Shown: one piece after another, positions 7,052-12,500 of the stretch
Layout of the letters: every line of letters begins with the position of its first letter
How positions within the stretch are numbered: the first letter of the stretch is position 1
Assembly: GCA_964636675.1 (NCBI GenBank)
Contig: CAZWUO010000067.1
Span: forward strand, 1-16,223
Direction of reading: 5' to 3'
DNA: 16,223 nt
DNA from: JALUUH01 sp964636675
GTDB taxonomy: Bacteria > Pseudomonadota > Gammaproteobacteria > S012-40
Translations under genes and position numbers: made by a program
The notes under the pieces: model-generated
What the model was told of the DNA's origin: nothing
The model's database searches: none
What the model saw: only the letters and a program-made list of their open reading frames with translations

Positions 7052-8122
7052 ATGGCTAAGGTCACTAAATTTGAAATAGCGTATCACCAAGTTCTGAATG
7101 CGCAAGCAGAGCTGGTGCAAACTCTGCCCGAATTTGCAAAAAACCCGCAAGCCTTGATTGACCTGTACGCGGCGATGGTCTTGACCCGGGTATTTGATAA
7201 AAAAGCGATTGCGCTACAACGCACGGGCAAATTAGGCACCTACCCCTCTTCACTCGGCCAAGAGGCGATATCCGTTGCTGCCGGTAGCGCGATGCAGCCA
7301 GAAGACGTATTAGTCCCTTATTATCGAGAATACGGCGCACAGTTTATGCGTGGTGTAACAATGCAAGAAATTCTGCTCTACTGGGGTGGCGACGAACGCG
7401 GCATGGATTACCAGGGACCGCGTGACGATTTCCCGATCTCGGTACCCATTGCTTCCCAAGCGACACACGCAATTGGCATTGCTTATGCGATCAAGCTGCG
7501 CCAACAAAAACGCGTCGTCGTGCCCTTTTTTGGTGACGGATCGACTTCCAAAGGGGATTTTTACGAAGCACTCAACGCAGCAGGGGTTTGGAACTTACCC
7601 GTCGTATTTATCGTCAACAATAATCAATGGGCCATCTCTATTCGCACCGAAAAACAAACGCACTGTGCAACGATTGCACAAAAAGCCATCGCCGGGGGGA
7701 TTCATGGCGAACAAGTCGATGGCAATGATATCATCGGTTTACGCGTAGCACTTGATCGCGCCCTGGACAAAGCACGCAGCGGAAACGGCCCTTCAGTGAT
7801 TGAAGCATTAAGCTATCGGCTGGGTGATCATACCACCGCAGATGACGCAACACGCTATCGCCCTGAAGATGAAGTCAAACAAGCTTGGGACAAAGAACCG
7901 ATTGCGCGGCTGCGTCGTTATTTACAACACATAGGAAGCTGGGATGAGCAAAAGGAACAAACATTATTAACCCAGTGCGCAGAAAAAGTGGCGGCCCAAG
8001 TTGCGGAATATCTCGCTACACCCGCGCAAGATCCTGCCACGATGTTTGAATATATGTTTGCAGAAATTCCTCACGACCTCGCCGAACAACGCGAGCAATT
8101 TAACCTGAGGAGGAGAAAATAA
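7052..8122 (+). CDS. bkdA1: 2-oxoacid dehydrogenase E1 component, alpha subunit (probably branched-chain)
   Basis: A 356-residue thiamine-diphosphate enzyme subunit. It decarboxylates a 2-oxoacid and, with the beta subunit, passes the acyl group to the E2 lipoyl arm. The TPP/Mg motif is clear: G-D-G-S-T-S-K-G-D-F at 161-170 ending in V-N-N-N-Q-W at 188-193. The later Y-R-L-G-D-H-T-T-A-D-D loop (the conserved phosphorylation-loop region of E1-alpha) is also present. AAAAGGA lies seven bases before the ATG. Heterotetrameric pyruvate dehydrogenase E1-alpha is very similar in sequence. Branched-chain specificity is inferred from leucine dehydrogenase directly upstream and the isovaleryl-CoA dehydrogenase on the other strand. 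It is separated from the leucine dehydrogenase gene by 99 bases and from the beta gene by one base. Confidence 0.87.
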   Translation: MAKVTKFEIAYHQVLNAQAELVQTLPEFAKNPQALIDLYAAMVLTRVFDKKAIALQRTGKLGTYPSSLGQEAISVAAGSAMQPEDVLVPYYREYGAQFMRGVTMQEILLYWGGDERGMDYQGPRDDFPISVPIASQATHAIGIAYAIKLRQQKRVVVPFFGDGSTSKGDFYEALNAAGVWNLPVVFIVNNNQWAISIRTEKQTHCATIAQKAIAGGIHGEQVDGNDIIGLRVALDRALDKARSGNGPSVIEALSYRLGDHTTADDATRYRPEDEVKQAWDKEPIARLRRYLQHIGSWDEQKEQTLLTQCAEKVAAQVAEYLATPAQDPATMFEYMFAEIPHDLAEQREQFNLRRRK

Positions 8123-8123
8123 C

Positions 8124-9104
8124 ATGGCCGAAGTAGCACTGGTAGAAGCAGTCAACATGGCTTTAGCCCATGCCTTAGCACATGATGACGAGGTCGTACT
8201 CCTGGGCGAAGACGTCGGTGTTAATGGCGGAGTGTTCCGCGCAACGGTTAATCTGCAAGAAAAATTTGGCGATCAGCGGGTCATTGACACACCACTCGCA
8301 GAAACGCTGATCGCGGGCATGACGGTTGGAATGGCAGCGCAAGGTTTGAAACCCATTTGTGAAATGCAATTCATGGGTTTTATCTACGCGGCGGTCGACC
8401 AAATCATTAATCATGCTTCTCGACTACGTAATCGCACTCGGGGCCGAATCACCTGCCCATTGGTTATACGCGCACCGTATGGCGGTGGTATCCATGCGCC
8501 AGAACATCACTCTGAAAGCACTGAGGCGCTATTTGCCCACATGCCTGGCTTACGCGTTGTTATCCCCTCATCACCCGAGCGCGCCTATGGTTTATTACTC
8601 GCGGCAATTGATGATCCCGACCCGGTGTTGTTTTTGGAACCCAAAAGAATTTATCGACTCGTCAAACAAGATATTCAAGACAATGGCGAAAAACTCCCTT
8701 TAGATACGTGTTTTACCTTGCGCGAAGGCACCGACATTAGCTTAGTGACTTGGGGTGCGAGTGTACACGAAACCATGAAAGCCGCAGACGAACTAGGGAA
8801 GGCCGGCATTAATGCGGAGGTCATTGATGTCGCAACGATTAAACCCCTAGACATGCAAACGATTTTGCAATCCGTGGAAAAAACCGGGCGCTGTATTATC
8901 ATTCATGAGGCCGCGCGCACCTGTGGGGTTGGCGCAGAAATCGCCGCACAACTTGCAGAAAAAGGACTCATGTTTTTACTCGCCCCGGTGCAGCGGGTAA
9001 CCGGTTATGATACCGTGATGCCACTGTATCGAAACGAACCACACTATATGATCGATACGCAAAGAATTGTAGCAGCCGTTAAGCAAACTATGGAGTTCGC
9101 GTAA
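8124..9104 (+). CDS. bkdA2: 2-oxoacid dehydrogenase E1 component, beta subunit (probably branched-chain)
   Basis: A 326-residue transketolase-type subunit that completes the E1 active site with the alpha chain. Visible landmarks are L-L-G-E-D-V-G (residues 26-32), carrying the glutamate that activates the thiamine cofactor, D-T-P-L-A-E near residue 55, and the A-P-Y-G-G-G-I-H-A-P-E-H-H-S-E-S segment. The C-terminal transketolase domain follows, with the usual H-E-A-A-R-T motif. A strong GGAGGAG ribosome-binding site overlaps the end of the alpha gene. The stop of alpha and the start ATG are one base apart, and E2 likewise starts one base after this stop. All three are probably made in fixed proportion. 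Pyruvate rather than branched-chain substrate cannot be excluded from sequence alone. Confidence 0.88.
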   Translation: MAEVALVEAVNMALAHALAHDDEVVLLGEDVGVNGGVFRATVNLQEKFGDQRVIDTPLAETLIAGMTVGMAAQGLKPICEMQFMGFIYAAVDQIINHASRLRNRTRGRITCPLVIRAPYGGGIHAPEHHSESTEALFAHMPGLRVVIPSSPERAYGLLLAAIDDPDPVLFLEPKRIYRLVKQDIQDNGEKLPLDTCFTLREGTDISLVTWGASVHETMKAADELGKAGINAEVIDVATIKPLDMQTILQSVEKTGRCIIIHEAARTCGVGAEIAAQLAEKGLMFLLAPVQRVTGYDTVMPLYRNEPHYMIDTQRIVAAVKQTMEFA

Positions 9105-9105
9105 C

Positions 9106-10230
9106 ATGGATATATTCAAATTACCCGACTTAGGGGAAGGATTAACCGATGTTGAAATCGTTGAATGGCTAGTGAAGGTAGGCGACGAGGTCGAATTAGA
9201 CCAGCCGATCGCTTCGGTGGAAACCGCCAAAGCCATCGTCGAAATTCCCAGCCCGCAAAAAGGTAAAATTTTCAAACTCTATGGTGAGGCCGAAGATATT
9301 GTTAACGTAGGTGATCCTTTTGTCGAATTTGCAAGCGCATCCACGACACCAACTGCCGCCAAAAACCGCGAAGATACCGGCACCGTCGCGGGAGAAATTG
9401 AAGTCGGTACCGAAGTGGTCAATGACACACCTATAGCAATAGGCAAGACCTCGGCGGGCATTAAAGCAACACCCGCAGTACGCGCACTCGCCAGACGTCT
9501 CGATGTAGATCTATCGATTGTGACTCCCAGCGGCAATAACGACACCATTACTGCAGCGGATGTGCAACGGGTAGCAAAAATATTTGAAGAAGTGGGAGCC
9601 TTAGAACCCTTGCGTGGGGTACGCAGAGCAATGGCGAAAACCATGACGATGGCCAAAGATGAAGTCGTCCCGGTCACCATCTATGATGATGTCGACATTG
9701 ATGCTTGGAAAGAAAACGGAGATATTACGGTAAGACTCATTCGTGCCATTGCCCAAGCCTGTAAAGCCGAGCCTGCACTCAATGCTTGGTATGATAGTCA
9801 TGCCATTGGTAGACGTTTATTGAAAAAAATTGATCTCGCTATCGCTGTGGATACGCCCGATGGATTGTTTGTACCGGTATTGCGCGATGTGGCAAATCGC
9901 GATTCAAACGATATCAGAAAAGGCCTGGAAGCGATAAAATCTGCCGTTCGTGAACGCAATATTCCACCCGAAGAGATGCGTGGTTATTCGTTTACCCTGT
10001 CTAATTTCGGAACCTTTGCCGGTCGTTACGCCAACCCCATCGTTGTTCCTCCTACGGTCGGTATTCTAGCATGTGGCAAAATACGCCAAGACGTTATCGC
10101 CATTAATAATGCGCCTAACGTGCGCTGGATAATGCCTCTGTCCCTCACCTTTGATCACCGTGCAGCAACTGGCGGCGAAGCAACACGTTTTTTGGACGCC
10201 TTGATTAAGGATTTGAGCTTAGCGGAGTAA
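9106..10230 (+). CDS. bkdB: 2-oxoacid dehydrogenase E2 component, lipoyl acyltransferase (probably branched-chain)
   Basis: A 374-residue dihydrolipoyl acyltransferase that takes the acyl group from E1 and passes it to CoA. Domains in order: one lipoyl domain (residues 2-77) with the modifiable Lys42 in V-E-T-A-K-A; a linker; a peripheral subunit-binding domain (about 120-156, A-T-P-A-V-R-A-L-A); and a catalytic domain (about 166-374). The catalytic motif near the C-terminus is F-D-H-R-A-A-T-G-G. His351 is present, but the aspartate of the canonical H-R-x-x-D-G is Thr355. It is shorter than many E2 proteins because there is only one lipoyl domain. No dihydrolipoamide dehydrogenase gene follows, so E3 must come from another locus. 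It is the last gene of the plus-strand operon. Confidence 0.9.
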   Translation: MDIFKLPDLGEGLTDVEIVEWLVKVGDEVELDQPIASVETAKAIVEIPSPQKGKIFKLYGEAEDIVNVGDPFVEFASASTTPTAAKNREDTGTVAGEIEVGTEVVNDTPIAIGKTSAGIKATPAVRALARRLDVDLSIVTPSGNNDTITAADVQRVAKIFEEVGALEPLRGVRRAMAKTMTMAKDEVVPVTIYDDVDIDAWKENGDITVRLIRAIAQACKAEPALNAWYDSHAIGRRLLKKIDLAIAVDTPDGLFVPVLRDVANRDSNDIRKGLEAIKSAVRERNIPPEEMRGYSFTLSNFGTFAGRYANPIVVPPTVGILACGKIRQDVIAINNAPNVRWIMPLSLTFDHRAATGGEATRFLDALIKDLSLAE

Positions 10231-10258
10231 CGTCATTAAGACAGGGGTATAAACAATC

Positions 10259-10288
10259 AGCAACTCCCAAGACTATTTGGGAGTTGCT
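10259..10288. terminator. Strong hairpin between convergent operons
   Basis: AGCAACTCCCAA - GACTAT - TTGGGAGTTGCT forms a perfect 12-bp stem with a six-base loop between the E2 stop and the convergent anti-sigma gene. The anti-sigma stop codon (10273-10275) lies inside the loop and its last codons form one arm. There is no clean U-tract on either side, so it may act as a bidirectional terminator or as a 3'-end stabilising stem. Confidence 0.6.
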
Positions 10289-10872
10289 AAACTAAAAAAG
10301 AGGGAATCCTCTTGCCAATTGCTAATCAACAAGCTATCACGTTCTTGGACTCTGTTATGCAATGTTGCTAAGGCGTCATTGCTCTTAGTCACATACAGGG
10401 TTAAGATTTCTCCCGCATTGTCTTGCAATTTTATTTGTCCTGCTATTTCCCCCTGGATAGAGCAATAACGCGCACCCAACACATTAAAGGATGCCATGGA
10501 AATTCGTCGAGGCGCCTTGAGATCAAAATCAAGTTTGTCCATCGTCATTGATAAATCGGCATAATTATTTGCACCGAATTCTGTTGCGAGGTTTTTATTA
10601 TGGTTGAGCGCCACCTCTTGGGCAACTCTTAATATCAAATCTGACTCAGAAGATTTAAAAATATAGACAAACTGAATAGCCGTGAATAAAATCGCGGTGA
10701 ATGATGCAGCCATGGCTAAATTAACTTTGCTCGAATACCAAGGAGTTTGCGGTTTCTCTTTTTTATTCTTTGCTTTATGAGTGAGTTGTAAAAGCTCCTC
10801 CATTGTTTCGGGTGAAATATTCTGACCCAGATAATAATGTTTGACTTCTTGTTCCAGTTTAGTGTCTTTCAT
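10273..10872 (-). CDS. Single-pass membrane anti-sigma factor
   Basis: A 199-residue protein with a short cytoplasmic N-terminus (1-48), one hydrophobic helix (about 50-72) and a C-terminal domain (about 117-197). This layout places the last domain in the periplasm. The C-terminal segment F-N-V-L-G-A-R-Y-C-S-I-Q-G-E-I-A-G, then a strand and a closing S-N-W-Q-E-D-S-L-F-F-S-L-A, resembles the outer domain of anti-sigma proteins that end in a W-x-x-x-x-L-x-x-x-x-x pattern. No zinc-binding H-x3-C-x2-C motif is visible in the N-terminal part. Its ATG overlaps the sigma stop codon as ATGA, so the pair is translationally coupled, as is usual for sigma/anti-sigma partners. The expected role is to hold the sigma factor at the membrane until an envelope signal arrives. 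The signal is unknown. Confidence 0.78.
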   Translation of the reverse strand: MKDTKLEQEVKHYYLGQNISPETMEELLQLTHKAKNKKEKPQTPWYSSKVNLAMAASFTAILFTAIQFVYIFKSSESDLILRVAQEVALNHNKNLATEFGANNYADLSMTMDKLDFDLKAPRRISMASFNVLGARYCSIQGEIAGQIKLQDNAGEILTLYVTKSNDALATLHNRVQERDSLLISNWQEDSLFFSLATPK

Positions 10873-11354
10873 GCTGTTACCTGCGCGTGTTTTTTCTGAA
10901 GATACTCTCTCACTTTCTTTTTGGCACGATGGACTAGACTCAGAATAGTGCCGCGTGGCTGCTGCGTAAAATGTGCAACCTCTTGTGCGGTATACCCCTC
11001 AACGACAACAAAAAAAAGGGCTTCTCGCTCGACAGCCCGCAACTGTGATAAACCATCGGCTAAATCATATTGATCAATATAATACGAACTAGCATCTCCT
11101 TCATTTTCTTCTAGCAACTCTGGAACATCATCCAGCGGAATGAGGGGAACCAGGTTTTCTTTTTTAGACATATTCAAAAATCGTGAACGTATTGCCGTGA
11201 AAAGATAGGGCTTAGAATGCTCACCATTTGCCTTAAGAATGCCTAACCAGGCCTCTTGCAATATATCTTCGGCACGATACTGGTCATGGGTTAATGAAAA
11301 AGCGTAACGATATCCGCTACGTAGTAACTCTGAAACATTTTCAGATGCTGTCAT
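10869..11354 (-). CDS. ECF-type RNA polymerase sigma factor
   Basis: A 161-residue sigma-70 family protein with only regions 2 and 4, the ECF (group IV) layout. Region 2 (about 8-64) contains A-E-D-I-L-Q-E-A-W-L and K-P-Y-L-F-T-A-I-R-S-R-F-L. An acidic linker follows, and then region 4 (about 100-152) with the helix-turn-helix G-Y-T-A-Q-E-V-A-H-F-T-Q-Q-P-R-G-T-I-L-S-L-V-H-R-A. It overlaps the anti-sigma gene by four bases. It starts 79 bases after the MotA/ExbB-like gene on the same strand and has its own TATAAT box just upstream. Read with its neighbours, it probably directs expression in response to the cell-envelope status sensed by the anti-sigma protein or the motor complex. Which genes it controls cannot be told here. 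Confidence 0.87.
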   Translation of the reverse strand: MTASENVSELLRSGYRYAFSLTHDQYRAEDILQEAWLGILKANGEHSKPYLFTAIRSRFLNMSKKENLVPLIPLDDVPELLEENEGDASSYYIDQYDLADGLSQLRAVEREALFFVVVEGYTAQEVAHFTQQPRGTILSLVHRAKKKVREYLQKKHAQVTA

Positions 11355-11375
11355 TTATCTAAATCCTGATGCGTT

Positions 11376-11381
11376 ATTATA
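11376..11381 (-). promoter_or_regulatory. TATAAT -10 box of the sigma/anti-sigma unit
   Basis: A perfect TATAAT on the minus strand lies 21 bases upstream of the sigma ATG and is part of GTTATT-CTAT-AATAAC, a small palindrome. No good -35 hexamer stands 16-18 bp upstream. Upstream is TATTTTGATGGC (11415-11426), which recurs before the motor operon (see the entry at 15246-15286). A -10 without a -35 suggests dependence on an activator or on an alternative sigma factor. Confidence 0.5.
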
Positions 11382-11414
11382 GAATAACAACCCAAGAGAC
11401 AGTTTGATTGCATA

Positions 11415-11426
11415 GCCATCAAAATA
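11415..11426 (-). promoter_or_regulatory. Shared 12-bp element TATTTTGATGGC, copy 1 (sigma unit)
   Basis: The minus strand reads TATTTTGATGGC, starting 8 bases after the stop of the MotA/ExbB-like gene. An identical 12-mer precedes the giant coiled-coil gene. In both places a similar TTGTTATT-Y-TATA segment follows downstream, after 24 bases here and 14 there. The shared order and the one-helical-turn difference point to a protein-binding site rather than chance. No binding protein can be named. Confidence 0.5.
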
Positions 11427-11433
11427 AGTTGCT

Positions 11434-12453
11434 CTAGCCCGCTATTTCATCTTCGAACTCTGAGTCATCGTCGCGGCGCCCTACGCGATTTGGGTAACGA
11501 TCTTTTTCATGATTAAATAATATCTCCAAGCTCATTTTATACCGGTCAAAAGCATGTTGATAGCGTTCGCCATCTGGAAACAAGGTATTTATGTAGTCGA
11601 CGGCAAGCGATACCGGAAGCGCAACTAATGAGCTAATAATGGCAACTGCCGCACCTGCCTTAATATCACCACCTTCGCTTAACGCGAGATAAAAGCCGGC
11701 AAAAGTACCAATAATTCCCGTCAAAATTATCATAAACGGTGCTCGATTAATGACCGCTGCCACATTTTCCATATTGAACGATTTCAACACCGTGGAAAAA
11801 TAAGGATTGTTATCTAAGGCGATGCTGGCGATGATTTCGTAATCCGGTGCAGCCGAATAATCTTGCTCTTCTACTTCACTCACGGTTAATTCAAGCATGG
11901 TTTGTACACCTTCCTGAATACCGAATATTGAATCCAATAATGATCCACGATTTTTTTCTTTTATCTTTTTTTCGACCAGTATTTCCTCGGTCTCTTCGAT
12001 AATTCGTGAAGCTTGACCCTCTAGTTCACGCGCCGCTATTTTTAAGCGATCAGCTTCTTGAATACGCGCCCGCAATACCGGCATATACGCACTGTTTTTT
12101 GTATACATTGATACCGGCACTTTCATCGCAAGTTTTGCGATCTTCGGATCAAAATTCGCTGAAATTGCGACTTCTGCTTGCTCCCTAACACTGTGTGAAT
12201 AACTAATCCGGCGGAGGCTTTTTTGAGATTTTTTCTTATATTCGAATACAGAATAATAGAAAGCCAAGCAAAATTTATTCAACGCCTGTATTTTATAATG
12301 TAATGCAAACTTGAATAGAATATAAATTGCAAATATGCATAAAATACTAATGACAAAAATCAAACCGATTTGTGCATTAGTTATCTTTAAGTCTAGATAA
12401 TAGGCACTGCCTAATGCGATAAAAATAACAATAAAAAAAAGAAACTTAAACAT
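11434..12453 (-). CDS. MotA/TolQ/ExbB-like ion-channel subunit
   Basis: A 339-residue inner-membrane protein with four predicted helices: about 3-19, 28-50, 237-258 and 267-289. The last two carry the MotA/TolQ/ExbB signature, with R-A-P-F-M-I-I-L-T-G-I-I-G-T-F-A-G-F and then an alanine/serine-rich helix (A-V-A-I-I-S-S-L-V-A-L-P-V-S). Between helices 2 and 3 is a 186-residue cytoplasmic region with a charged coiled-coil stretch (about 130-168). The C-terminus is short and acidic. Such proteins form a five-subunit ring through which protons or sodium ions drive a partner. The partner is almost certainly the gene 47 bases upstream, which has the matching ExbD-type anchor. TGAGG lies seven bases before the ATG. 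No flagellar, tonB or tol-pal genes are nearby, so it is not assignable to any of those systems. Confidence 0.82.
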   Translation of the reverse strand: MFKFLFFIVIFIALGSAYYLDLKITNAQIGLIFVISILCIFAIYILFKFALHYKIQALNKFCLAFYYSVFEYKKKSQKSLRRISYSHSVREQAEVAISANFDPKIAKLAMKVPVSMYTKNSAYMPVLRARIQEADRLKIAARELEGQASRIIEETEEILVEKKIKEKNRGSLLDSIFGIQEGVQTMLELTVSEVEEQDYSAAPDYEIIASIALDNNPYFSTVLKSFNMENVAAVINRAPFMIILTGIIGTFAGFYLALSEGGDIKAGAAVAIISSLVALPVSLAVDYINTLFPDGERYQHAFDRYKMSLEILFNHEKDRYPNRVGRRDDDSEFEDEIAG

Positions 12454-12500
12454 AGCAACCTCAATGGTTCATTTCCGAATGACTCTAAAAAACTAAAAAA

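Noticed and set aside
6969..7079. 36-codon open frame between leucine dehydrogenase and E1-alpha
   Set aside because: No ribosome-binding site of its own, overlaps the E1-alpha start out of frame, and starts inside the duplicated 20-mer; probably chance.
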